From positions 55,460-119,459 of the forward strand of contig JBLIGQ010000004.1 of the NCBI GenBank assembly GCA_047636995.1: 64,000 bases of DNA, in the 5' to 3' direction. The position numbers were made by a program, and so were the translations under genes. Of the stretch, positions 42,352-50,657 are shown piece after piece. A model generated the notes under the pieces. It was not told where the DNA came from, ran no database searches, and saw nothing but the letters and a program-made list of their open reading frames with translations. The DNA is from JAQWQB01 sp047636995. Lineage in GTDB: Bacteria > Bacteroidota > Bacteroidia > Flavobacteriales_D > Sanyastnellaceae. Every line of letters starts with the position of its first letter. The stretch's first letter is position 1.

Positions 42352-44262
42352 ATGAAAGCACTTCAAACACTCAATAAATACTTTTGGAAATACAAGGGGC
42401 GCCTGCTTCTCGGGGTGCTGTTCATTGTGCTCACGAATATTTTTGCTGTTTTCTCTCCTCAGTTAGTTGAAGATGCAGTTGGTGTGCTTCGCGAAGCAGA
42501 TGTAAACTATTTCGAACCTGTAGCTGAGGCAGATGCCAATGGCACTCCCATAGATAAAGACGCATTGGTTGCGGGCAAAGCATTGAGCACTTCAATGGTC
42601 TTGGGATATATTTCTGAATTCACGGGCATTGGCAAATCATCTTACGCATTGCGCAACTGGGATGACCTTCTAAAATCTCTTGGTGCCATTGCAGTCTTGC
42701 TTTCCATTGTTTACATCATCACCTATATCATTAAGGGCATCTTCTTGTTCATGACCAGACAGACCATCATTGTGATGTCAAGACTGATTGAATTCGATAT
42801 GAAAAATGACATTTACAGTCATTATCAAAAGTTGAGCATGGCATTTTACAAACGGAATAATACAGGCGATTTGATGAACCGCATTAGTGAAGATGTGAGT
42901 AAAGTCAGAATGTACCTTGGCCCTGCAGTGATGTACACTTTGAACCTCATTGTACTGATGGCGTTGGTTGTTGGTGTAATGTGGTCTAAAAACAAAGAAC
43001 TCACCCTGTATGCTTTAATGCCGCTTCCATTCATGTCTATTGGCGTATATTATGTGAGCACCTTGATCAACAAACGCAGTGAAGCAGCTCAACGTCAGCA
43101 GTCGAAGTTGAGCACAATGGTTCAGGAAAACATTTCTGGAATTCGGGTATTGAAGGCTTACAGCAGAGAAAAAAGCAGCCATGAAACATTTACTGCTGAA
43201 TCAGACAATTACAAAATGCGTGCCCTCGATTTAGTGAAAATAGACGCGCTCTTTATGCCCCTCATTGTTTTACTTGTAGGATTGAGTACAATTCTCACTA
43301 TTTACATTGGCGGACAAAAAGTGATCGCAGGGGAATTAGAAGTGGGTGTGATTTTCTCGTTCGTATTTTATGTCAATCTACTAACCTGGCCGTTTGCGTC
43401 TGTTGGTTGGGTAACTTCATTGGTTCAGAAAGCTGAGGCCTCACAAACAAGAATCAATGAATTCTTGGGGACGAAACCTGAAGTTGAAAACAAAGCTGAG
43501 CGCAAAGAAGCGATCAAGGGAGATCTTTCGTTTAACAATGTTTCATTCACCTATCCTGATTCTGGCATCCAAGCTTTGAAGAATGTCTCTTTTAGTTTGA
43601 AGGAAGGGAAAACACTTGCTATCATTGGAAGAACGGGGAGTGGGAAATCAACCATTGCCAATCTAATCATGCGCCAGTATGACCCAATAGATGGACAAAT
43701 AGAATTGGACGGATTTGCATTGCCTGATCACAACCTTTTTCAGGTGAGAGAAAACATTGGTTATGTGCCACAGGAAGTATTCCTTTTCTCAGAAAGCATT
43801 GCCCTAAACATTGGTTTTGGAGTAGACAATGCAACACAAGAAATGATTGAACAAGCAGCTAAAGATGCGCATGTACATGAGAACATTCTGGGGTTTTCTA
43901 AAAAATATGATACGCTTTTAGGTGAAAGAGGAATTAACCTTTCTGGCGGACAAAAGCAACGCATTTCAATTGCACGTGCACTCATAAAGTCACCTAAAAT
44001 ACTGATGTTCGATGATTGTTTATCTGCAGTTGATACAGAGACAGAGGAAGCCATTCTTTCTAACCTGAAGCGACTCATGAAGAACAAGACTTCCATTATC
44101 ATCAGTCACAGAGTATCCTCTATCAAGCATGCTGATCAGATCTTGGTCTTGGACGATGGTTCTATAATAGAAAGCGGCACCCACCAAGATTTGGTAGATG
44201 CCGCTGGTTCTTATGCTGAGCTTTACCAGAAACAACTTCTGGAAGAGGAAAAGACTGATTAA
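42352..44262 (+). CDS. ABC exporter, fused membrane and ATPase domains
   Basis: 636 residues. The first ~350 hold six membrane helices; a ~50-residue insertion between TM1 and TM2 (VEDAVGVLREADV to GIGKSS) is longer than usual. The ATPase domain has Walker A GRTGSGKST (~425), a Q-loop VPQEVFL, signature LSGGQKQR and Walker B ILMFDDCLSAVDTETE, in which the catalytic Glu is Asp. This D-variant is common among chains that pair with a second half exporter. Starts 3 bp after the TonB receptor; its stop overlaps the convergent gene by 4 bases. Confidence 0.93.
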   Translation: MKALQTLNKYFWKYKGRLLLGVLFIVLTNIFAVFSPQLVEDAVGVLREADVNYFEPVAEADANGTPIDKDALVAGKALSTSMVLGYISEFTGIGKSSYALRNWDDLLKSLGAIAVLLSIVYIITYIIKGIFLFMTRQTIIVMSRLIEFDMKNDIYSHYQKLSMAFYKRNNTGDLMNRISEDVSKVRMYLGPAVMYTLNLIVLMALVVGVMWSKNKELTLYALMPLPFMSIGVYYVSTLINKRSEAAQRQQSKLSTMVQENISGIRVLKAYSREKSSHETFTAESDNYKMRALDLVKIDALFMPLIVLLVGLSTILTIYIGGQKVIAGELEVGVIFSFVFYVNLLTWPFASVGWVTSLVQKAEASQTRINEFLGTKPEVENKAERKEAIKGDLSFNNVSFTYPDSGIQALKNVSFSLKEGKTLAIIGRTGSGKSTIANLIMRQYDPIDGQIELDGFALPDHNLFQVRENIGYVPQEVFLFSESIALNIGFGVDNATQEMIEQAAKDAHVHENILGFSKKYDTLLGERGINLSGGQKQRISIARALIKSPKILMFDDCLSAVDTETEEAILSNLKRLMKNKTSIIISHRVSSIKHADQILVLDDGSIIESGTHQDLVDAAGSYAELYQKQLLEEEKTD

Positions 44263-46829
44263 TCGCAGTCTATCCCAAAGACATTCAAGAATGCTAATAT
44301 ATCTGTGGTGTTGACCAAATCATCACCATCCATGTCAGCAACACATCCACCTGAACAAGCAAAATCTCCTAGTAAGATTAGGATGTCTGAGACATTGCGA
44401 AGGCCGTCTCCGTCAAAATCACCTAAGCATGTTATTTGTTCCTCGTCTAGGTCAATTACATTGTTACAGTTGTTATCTATTCCTTCTCCTGTTCCTGGCG
44501 CATTAGGATAGACGAATGCGTTCGTATCATCACAATCTGTATTGTCTAAAACGAACCCTGCTTGAGGCGCACATAGCTGAACACTATTTGCTGCATCTCC
44601 AAATCCGTCGTTGTCTGCATCTTCATAATAGGTCATTGTGGCAACGCAAGATCCATTGTCACAAAGTGCAGTCACATCGTAATTGCATGCAGTAACATCA
44701 GTACATCCGTCTGGAAGAATACAAGATCCATTATCACAAGTAGCCGCAGGATCAAAGTTGCAGGCTGTTGCATCAGTGCATCCATTTGGAAGAATACAAG
44801 ATCCATTATCACAAGTAGCTGCAGGATCAAAGTTGCAGGCTGCTGCATCAGTGCATCCATTTGGAAGAATGCAAGAACCGTTGTCAATGCTTGCTGCAGG
44901 ATTAAAGTTACAGGCCAAAGGATCAGTACACCCGCTGGTTGGTATAGTGATGCAGAAAGACTCAAGGATACCTGACCCATAGTCTGCGGCAGCCATTTGA
45001 ACCAATACGTTACCGTCAGAATCTATGATTGAGTAATCTCCGTCAATCGCACAACCAGAGGCAACTCCAGATAGACCATCTCCAAAAGAGTCTAGGATTT
45101 CAAATTCATAGCATCCTTCTTCAAGGCAGAAATCAACTGTAAATAATGTTTGATTCCCGAGCGTTCCTCCAGCAACCTGTTGAATGATATTCCCTTGGTC
45201 ATCACTTAGTGTCCAACTCACCTCAGCACCCCAACAGTCTGTTAAAAGTGAAAGCGTTGCATCAAAACAAGGATAGGTGCAACTTCCATCATCTATGGTT
45301 GCGGCAGGATTGTAATTGTCTGCTGTGTTGTCTGTACAACCTAAAATATCATTCCCACAATCGAATACCAAGAACGAAACATTGGCTCTGTAAGAATCAG
45401 ATGAACCAACTCCTTCAATTACAAGGTTAAGATCTCCAGTAACATCTGGAAGATTCGTTAAAGTTAAAGTATAACTACCCACCCCTACACCATTCGCAGA
45501 GAAAGTAGCAACAGCACCAGCGGGAAGCCCTTCGATTACTGAAAGATTAACTGGTCCTTCCCAGCCGATTTCAACAGTAAGATCAACCACCACATCATCT
45601 TCGTAGCAGTAGCTATCTTGAGCCGTACTCGCATTTAAAAACTGTGGTTGAAGCAAAAATAATCCTTCCTCAATGTGGCTGACAGCCACAACTCCTGAAG
45701 GAAAGTAGGGATAATTACTCCATGACCCATTAAATTGTGCTGAATTGCTTGCAGGATAAAGATCGAAATAAGCCACTTCTGAAAGGTTGGCGTTTGAGAT
45801 ATCTACTGCGTCAAGAATACGCAATCCGGCGCGGTAATTAGACTGGTAAACAAGATTGCCCTTAATATAAAGATTGTGGTCAATGGCGCTCTCTGTGCTC
45901 AAAAACTCTCCAATCACAACGGGAGCGTCCAAATCTGACACGTCCCAAATTATGGTTCTGGTTGGGATTCCTGAATTGGCCTCATCTAGCTCATCTCCCA
46001 TGAGGTAATAAGTATGATCTTCAGTTACCCAACCTTGGTGCGCATAATTCGAATTTGAGTACCCAACTCTACCCAATTGCTGAGTATCTGTTGGATCATT
46101 CACATCTACAATTGTGAGGGTATTCTCATTTGCATTGAAGGCAATTTGTTTGCCAACATGTGCAACGTCTGGTCCATTGTACGTTACCACTTGTGCATCA
46201 TGCGTGTAACCGTCAGCGGCAAAATCACCAGCAATCACAGGAACCAATGGATTCGAGATATCTACAATATGCATGCCCCCACTGAAGGTATTTGTCCCTA
46301 CTGCATAAGCAAGGGCTACTCCCTCATTGATCACAATGTTGTGTGCGTTGCCGAACCCAGCATAGTGCGCATCTTCAGTAAAAGTTTCAGGAATAGATAC
46401 TACATTTCTCAATCTAGTCAGATCAAACACTTGCATTCCATGTCCGCCTGCTTCACTCACAACGAAGGCATAATCTCCGTATACTTTAATATCTCTCCAG
46501 ATTGAATTCCCAGAATGGCTCGGAAGTTCTCCTAAGAAAACAGGATTTACAGGATCAGAGATATCAATGAAAGCTGTTCCATCACTCTTCCCAATCATCA
46601 CATATTCCTTTCCATCCAAAGCATCTGTCCAGCCCCAAATATCATTGTATTCAACGCCCGCCCCTCCTAGCTCTGAAGAGGGCATAAACGCCAGCAAGTT
46701 CACATTATTACAAGGATATAATCCTGCAGCCAATCCATTTTCACAAAGGTCTTGTGCTGAAGAAGAAATGGATAATAAAAAACCCATTGCTATTAAAAAA
46801 TGCTGGGCTATTGTGCGAAAGAAATACAT
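44259..46829 (-). CDS. Large secreted LVIP-repeat protein with CNFDPAA, MopE and dockerin-like modules
   Basis: 856 residues from the ATG at 46829 (an earlier in-frame Met lacks a signal). Signal peptide FLIAMGFLLSISSSAQ. Residues ~25-390 are LVIP/choice-of-anchor B beta-propeller-like repeats (DISDPVNPVFLGELPSHSG and similar). ~470-700 hold four or five Cys-rich GCTDxxACNFDPAATCDNGS units. Then a MopE-type metal-binding motif (YYEDADNDGFGDAAN...DCDD), and the last ~55 residues (GDFDGDGLRNVSDILILLGD and DMDGDDLVNTTDILAFLNVF) form two dockerin-like calcium repeats. No T9SS tail is obvious. Cell-surface or extracellular; function unknown. Confidence 0.85.
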   Translation of the reverse strand: MYFFRTIAQHFLIAMGFLLSISSSAQDLCENGLAAGLYPCNNVNLLAFMPSSELGGAGVEYNDIWGWTDALDGKEYVMIGKSDGTAFIDISDPVNPVFLGELPSHSGNSIWRDIKVYGDYAFVVSEAGGHGMQVFDLTRLRNVVSIPETFTEDAHYAGFGNAHNIVINEGVALAYAVGTNTFSGGMHIVDISNPLVPVIAGDFAADGYTHDAQVVTYNGPDVAHVGKQIAFNANENTLTIVDVNDPTDTQQLGRVGYSNSNYAHQGWVTEDHTYYLMGDELDEANSGIPTRTIIWDVSDLDAPVVIGEFLSTESAIDHNLYIKGNLVYQSNYRAGLRILDAVDISNANLSEVAYFDLYPASNSAQFNGSWSNYPYFPSGVVAVSHIEEGLFLLQPQFLNASTAQDSYCYEDDVVVDLTVEIGWEGPVNLSVIEGLPAGAVATFSANGVGVGSYTLTLTNLPDVTGDLNLVIEGVGSSDSYRANVSFLVFDCGNDILGCTDNTADNYNPAATIDDGSCTYPCFDATLSLLTDCWGAEVSWTLSDDQGNIIQQVAGGTLGNQTLFTVDFCLEEGCYEFEILDSFGDGLSGVASGCAIDGDYSIIDSDGNVLVQMAAADYGSGILESFCITIPTSGCTDPLACNFNPAASIDNGSCILPNGCTDAAACNFDPAATCDNGSCILPNGCTDATACNFDPAATCDNGSCILPDGCTDVTACNYDVTALCDNGSCVATMTYYEDADNDGFGDAANSVQLCAPQAGFVLDNTDCDDTNAFVYPNAPGTGEGIDNNCNNVIDLDEEQITCLGDFDGDGLRNVSDILILLGDFACSGGCVADMDGDDLVNTTDILAFLNVFGIDCD
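44701..44925. repeat. 75-bp tandem repeat inside the secreted Cys-rich protein
   Basis: Three exact-period copies (44701, 44776, 44851) of a 75-bp unit encode the 25-residue GCTDAxACNFDPAATCDNGS module. The first two copies are nearly identical in DNA, and a diverged fourth copy lies before them (44641-44700). Confidence 0.85.
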
Positions 46830-46928
46830 ATTGGTTATCTTGTTAAAGTACGCTCTAAGATACAAATAATCTTGCGCTTCATCTACAGAACAACGAACCT
46901 AGTGCGTTGTTTTGACTAAAAAACATCA

Positions 46929-47816
46929 ATGAATGTAATCATCACAGGTGGGTCTGGCCTCATAGGTTCAGCCCTTTCTAAAGCCTTAGTTCATAAAGGA
47001 CATGAAGTTGTTATTTTGACCAGGAATGCAGCAAATAAATCTTCAAAGAAGGGTATAACCTATGCTGAATGGAATCCTTCAAAGCTTCAAATTGATCAAT
47101 CAGCTGTGGATGCATGTGATGCAATAATTAATCTGGCTGGCGCAAACGTTGCTCAACGATGGACTAATTCAGCTAAAAAAGAAATTCTTAATAGTAGAAT
47201 CCTCAGCACGCGAACGGTAGTTGAAGCACTTGAAAAAACAGTCTCAAAAACACTCATAAATGCCAGTGCAATTGGAATTTACCCTTTTGGATCTGACACT
47301 TCTGATGAAGGCACTGCTCCTGGAGATGGATTCTTACAAGAGGTTGTAAAGGCTTGGGAAGAGGAAGGACAAAAAGCAAAAAACAGCCGACTTGCATTTG
47401 TGCGCATTGGCATTGTTTTATCTAAAGATGGTGGCGCTTTGGAAAAGCTAATTCCACTTTTCAAATTAGGATTGGGATCTGCTGTGGGTTCAGGAAAGCA
47501 ATGGCAAAGCTGGATACACATAGATGATTTGGTTTCCCTTTTCATTCACATATTAGAAAACCCAGAAATTCAAGGAGTCTTTAATGGAGTATCACCAAAC
47601 CCTGTTACCAATCATTATTTCTCAAAAAAACTTGCCCAGAGCATGAACAAACCATTCTGGGCGCCAAAAGTCCCCAGATTTATTCTAAAGTTGGTTTTGG
47701 GTGAGATGTCTCAAATCATTCTTAATTCTCAAAAAGTGGTCTCAAAAGAGCATGCAAAAATCAATTTTGACCTGAAGCATGGCCACATAAATGACGCATT
47801 TAACGAGCTCTTCTAG
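46929..47816 (+). CDS. NAD-dependent epimerase, TIGR01777/YfcH family (atypical SDR)
   Basis: 295 residues of Rossmann SDR. The cofactor motif ITGGSGLIGSAL is at the N terminus, then the family strings INLAGANVAQRWTNSAKKEI, NASAIGIYPF (active-site region), FVRIGIVLSKDGGALEKLIP, SWIHIDDLV and GVFNGVSPNPVTN. In Bacteroidota and many others the family is annotated as epimerase (SDR39U1/YfcH type); its substrate is not established. Divergent from the LVIP protein; a bidirectional terminator follows. Confidence 0.92.
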   Translation: MNVIITGGSGLIGSALSKALVHKGHEVVILTRNAANKSSKKGITYAEWNPSKLQIDQSAVDACDAIINLAGANVAQRWTNSAKKEILNSRILSTRTVVEALEKTVSKTLINASAIGIYPFGSDTSDEGTAPGDGFLQEVVKAWEEEGQKAKNSRLAFVRIGIVLSKDGGALEKLIPLFKLGLGSAVGSGKQWQSWIHIDDLVSLFIHILENPEIQGVFNGVSPNPVTNHYFSKKLAQSMNKPFWAPKVPRFILKLVLGEMSQIILNSQKVVSKEHAKINFDLKHGHINDAFNELF

Positions 47817-47889
47817 TTACTCCCCCCCTTTTCATTTTATGGCCAGATCAATCTGCTTCCAGTTCGTCCTAAAAAGTAGGTGACATAAA

Positions 47890-47921
47890 AAAGCCCCCTC
47901 TTCAACTGAAGAGGGGGCTTT
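47890..47921. terminator. Bidirectional terminator between epimerase and FAS1 gene
   Basis: A perfect 14-bp GC-rich stem (AAAGCCCCCTCTTC / GAAGAGGGGGCTTT, 4-nt loop). It is followed by TCTATC on the plus side and a run of T on the minus side, so it serves both convergent genes. Confidence 0.92.
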
Positions 47922-47938
47922 CTATCTACACTTAGCTA

Positions 47939-50296
47939 TTAATTCACCACAAACTGCTTTGCAGTCAGGGTGTTATCGCCTACTATAATGAAGCTGTAAA
48001 TTCCAGCTTCAAAGCCACTTACATCAATTGTAGTCACTCCAGTGAATGTGTTTGTAGCAATCACACGACCAGTTTGGTCAATGATTGTGTACTGCGTTCC
48101 AGCAGGCACATCACCTGAAATGTTAATTACATTTTGTGCAGGGTTAGGATAAATGCTAATTGCATCAATATTTACCGTTTCAACATTTGTTGGAGGAAGT
48201 AATACTGCGTTAATCACGTGTACTACTCCGTTTTCTGCCTCAAGATCAGCAATAATTACCATGGCGTCATTGATCATTACGTTTCCGTCTACTATTGTCA
48301 CAATAACATCTTCCATGTTAAACAAAGTCTCAATTGCATCTCCATCTGAGAGGTCTCCTGCGAATGTTGCTCCAGCAGCTACGTGGTAGAGCAAGATGTT
48401 AGCAAGAGCTCCTGTTGGATCTGCAAGCAATGCATCAAGTACTCCTTCAGAAAGAAGTGCGAATGCATCGTCAGTTGGTGCGAATACAGTGAATGGTCCG
48501 TCTCCTGAAAGAGCGCCTACCAAATCTGCTGCAATTACTGCTACCTCCAATGTCTCGTGTACTGGGCTGTTTACAATAATGTCAACAACTGTTGCTGGCA
48601 ATGCTGCTGGAACGAGTACTGCATCAATTACGTGCACTACTCCGTTTTCTGCCTCAAGGTCAGCAATGATTACCATGGCATCATTGATCATTACGTTTCC
48701 GTCAACAATGGTTACTGTTACGTCTTGTCCAAACAACGTTGGTACTATTTGTCCGTCTGAAAGATCTCCTGCGAAAACAGCTCCTTCAACAACGTGGTAA
48801 AGCAATACGTCTGCTAGGGCTCCCGTTGGATCTGCAAGCAATGCATCAAGAACACCCATTGGTAGGTTAGCAAATGCGTCATCTGTTGGTGCGAACACAG
48901 TGAATGGTCCAGCTCCTGAAAGAGCGCCTGCCAAATCTGCTGCAATTACTGCTACTTCCAATGTCTCGTGTACTGGGCTGTTTACAATAATGTCAACAAC
49001 TGTTGCTGGCAATGCTGCCGGCACAAGTACTGCGTCAATTACGTGTACTACTCCGTTTTCTGCCTCAAGGTCAGCAATGATTACCATGGCATCATTGATC
49101 ATTACGTTTCCGTCAACAATGGTTACTGTTACGTCTTGTCCAAACAACGTTGGTACTATTTGTCCGTCTGAAAGATCTCCTGCGAAAACAGCTCCTTCAA
49201 CAACGTGGTAAAGCAATACGTCTGCTAGGGCTCCCGTTGGATCTGCAAGCAATGCATCAAGAACACCCATTGGTAGGTTAGCAAATGCGTCATCTGTTGG
49301 TGCGAACACAGTGAATGGTCCGTCTCCTGAAAGAGCGCCTGCCAAATCTGCTGCAATTACTGCTACTTCCAATGTCTCGTGTACTGGGCTGTCTACAATA
49401 ATGTCAACAACTGTTGCTGGCAATGCTGCTGGAACGAGTACTGCATCAATTACGTGTACTACTCCGTTTTCTGCTTCAAGGTCAGCAATGATTACCGTGG
49501 CATCATTGATCATTACGTTTCCATCAACAATTGTTACCGTTACGTCTTGTCCAAACAACGTTGGTACTATTTGTCCGTCTGAAAGATCTCCTGCGAAAAC
49601 AGCTCCTCCAGCAACATGGTAAAGCAATACGTCTGCTAGGGCTCCCGTTGGATCTGCAAGCAATGCATCAAGAACACCCATTGGTAGGTTAGCAAATGCA
49701 TCATCTGTTGGTGCGAACACAGTGAATGGTCCGTCTCCTGAAAGAGCGCCTGCCAAATCTGCTGCAATTACTGCTACCTCCAATGTTTCGTGCACTGGGC
49801 TGTCTACAATAATGTCAACAACTGTTGCTGGCAATGCTGCTGGAACGAGTACTGCGTCAATTACATGTACTACTCCGTTATCTGCTGCAATGTCAGCAAT
49901 GATTACCGTGGCATCATTAATCATTACGTTTCCGTCAACAATTGTTACCGTTACGTCTTGTCCAAACAACGTTGGTACTATTTGTCCGTCTGAAAGATCT
50001 CCTGCGAAAACAGCTCCTCCAGCAACATGGTAAAGCAATACGTCTGCTAGGGCTCCCGTTGGATCTGCAAGCAATGCATCAAGAACACCCATTGGTAGGT
50101 TAGCAAATGCATCATCTGTTGGTGCGAACACAGTGAATGGACCCTCTCCTGAAAGATCGTCGTCTAATTCAGCTGCTATAACAGCTGTTTCTAATGTTGT
50201 GTGATCAGGACTATCAATGATAACCTGAACCACAGTTTGTGCGTTCATTGCAAATGCAGCGAACACAAGTGCGATAGTGTAGAAAATTCTTTTCAT
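47939..50296 (-). CDS. Five-FAS1-domain secreted protein with T9SS type A sorting domain
   Basis: 785 residues. Signal peptide MKRIFYTIALVFAAFAMNA, then five fasciclin (FAS1) domains of exactly 137 residues each (starting ~20, 157, 294, 431 and 568), containing GPFTVFAPTDDAFANLP and LYHVAGGAVFAGDLSDGQ, the classical FAS1 H1/H2 boxes. Domains 2-4 are almost identical; domain 5 is diverged in its second half. The last ~80 residues (SIYPNPAQNVINISGDVPAG and later SGFEAGIYSFIIVGDN) are a Por_Secre_tail sorting domain. FAS1 proteins mediate adhesion; this one is probably displayed on the cell surface. Confidence 0.95.
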   Translation of the reverse strand: MKRIFYTIALVFAAFAMNAQTVVQVIIDSPDHTTLETAVIAAELDDDLSGEGPFTVFAPTDDAFANLPMGVLDALLADPTGALADVLLYHVAGGAVFAGDLSDGQIVPTLFGQDVTVTIVDGNVMINDATVIIADIAADNGVVHVIDAVLVPAALPATVVDIIVDSPVHETLEVAVIAADLAGALSGDGPFTVFAPTDDAFANLPMGVLDALLADPTGALADVLLYHVAGGAVFAGDLSDGQIVPTLFGQDVTVTIVDGNVMINDATVIIADLEAENGVVHVIDAVLVPAALPATVVDIIVDSPVHETLEVAVIAADLAGALSGDGPFTVFAPTDDAFANLPMGVLDALLADPTGALADVLLYHVVEGAVFAGDLSDGQIVPTLFGQDVTVTIVDGNVMINDAMVIIADLEAENGVVHVIDAVLVPAALPATVVDIIVNSPVHETLEVAVIAADLAGALSGAGPFTVFAPTDDAFANLPMGVLDALLADPTGALADVLLYHVVEGAVFAGDLSDGQIVPTLFGQDVTVTIVDGNVMINDAMVIIADLEAENGVVHVIDAVLVPAALPATVVDIIVNSPVHETLEVAVIAADLVGALSGDGPFTVFAPTDDAFALLSEGVLDALLADPTGALANILLYHVAAGATFAGDLSDGDAIETLFNMEDVIVTIVDGNVMINDAMVIIADLEAENGVVHVINAVLLPPTNVETVNIDAISIYPNPAQNVINISGDVPAGTQYTIIDQTGRVIATNTFTGVTTIDVSGFEAGIYSFIIVGDNTLTAKQFVVN
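48185..50239. repeat. 411-bp tandem array (five units) encoding FAS1 domains
   Basis: The same marker sequence (actgggctgt) recurs at 48561, 48972, 49383 and 49794, always 411 bp apart, with a diverged copy at about 50205. Long stretches are identical between units, including much of the ~75 bp around the sequence cgtcttgtccaaacaacg, which points to recent amplification or gene conversion. Confidence 0.95.
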
Positions 50297-50557
50297 AATG
50301 ACTTTATTTTGGATGATTTAGTCCTTACAACTCATGACAACCTAAATTTGTTTATCGCCTTTGAATACACATTAAACAGTTGTTGGAATCCCTCAGTATT
50401 TCAAGTTGTGAAATCATGTTAAATTAAACATCTAAAACGTTGGTTTTCATACAATTACACTATTGGTAATTCATGAAATCTCAAGACTCAAAATCAATGA
50501 AAAAAAATAAATTTCGCTTGAAAATAATGGTTTGAACAAAAGAGAATAGATGCTGTT
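50297..50557. other. AT-rich intergenic region upstream of the photolyase leader
   Basis: Part of a 361-bp gap between the divergent FAS1 and photolyase genes. The FAS1 promoter must lie here but no convincing TAnnTTTG was found on the minus strand. No RNA gene was recognised. Confidence 0.4.
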
Positions 50558-50558
50558 A

Positions 50559-50566
50559 TAACTTTG
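50559..50566 (+). promoter_or_regulatory. -7 element of the photolyase leader transcript
   Basis: TAACTTTG, an exact TAnnTTTG match, with TTTG at 50531-50534 as a -33 candidate 24 bp upstream. The expected start is near 50572, just before the leader ORF. Confidence 0.6.
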
Positions 50567-50580
50567 CATTTTTGAGAGAG

Positions 50581-50625
50581 ATGCAACGTAAGGTGAAATC
50601 AATTCATTTGATTTTGGACATATAG
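50581..50625 (+). CDS. 14-residue leader peptide before the photolyase
   Basis: ATG at 50581 follows a purine-rich GAGAGAG one base upstream and reads MQRKVKSIHLILDI to TAG at 50623-50625. The stop lies in the 5' arm of the terminator hairpin, as in attenuator leaders. Not recognised in any family, and could be chance. Confidence 0.4.
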   Translation: MQRKVKSIHLILDI

Positions 50626-50653
50626 CCTGGTGTAAAAGCTGGGCTATTTTTTT
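50596..50653 (+). terminator. Tandem hairpins and intrinsic terminator in the photolyase leader
   Basis: Hairpin 1 (50596-50614) is AAATCAA / TTGATTT with a 5-nt loop. Hairpin 2 (50622-50647) pairs ATAGCCTGGT with GCTGGGCTAT (three G-T wobbles, 6-nt loop), overlapping by one base the run of seven T at 50647-50653. It lies 4 bp before the photolyase ATG, so transcription must read through it. Confidence 0.6.
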
Positions 50654-50657
50654 ATCT

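Noticed and set aside
44683..44982. Open frames on both strands across the 75-bp repeats
   Set aside because: Shadows of the Cys-rich repeat coding region with no start context or homology.
48153..50033. Plus-strand open frames of ~67-134 codons repeating every 411 bp opposite the FAS1 gene
   Set aside because: They are antisense shadows of the tandem FAS1 units, repeated only because the sense gene repeats.
48185..50239. CRISPR-like periodic repeat
   Set aside because: Units are 411 bp, contiguous and coding, with no spacers and no cas genes in the window.
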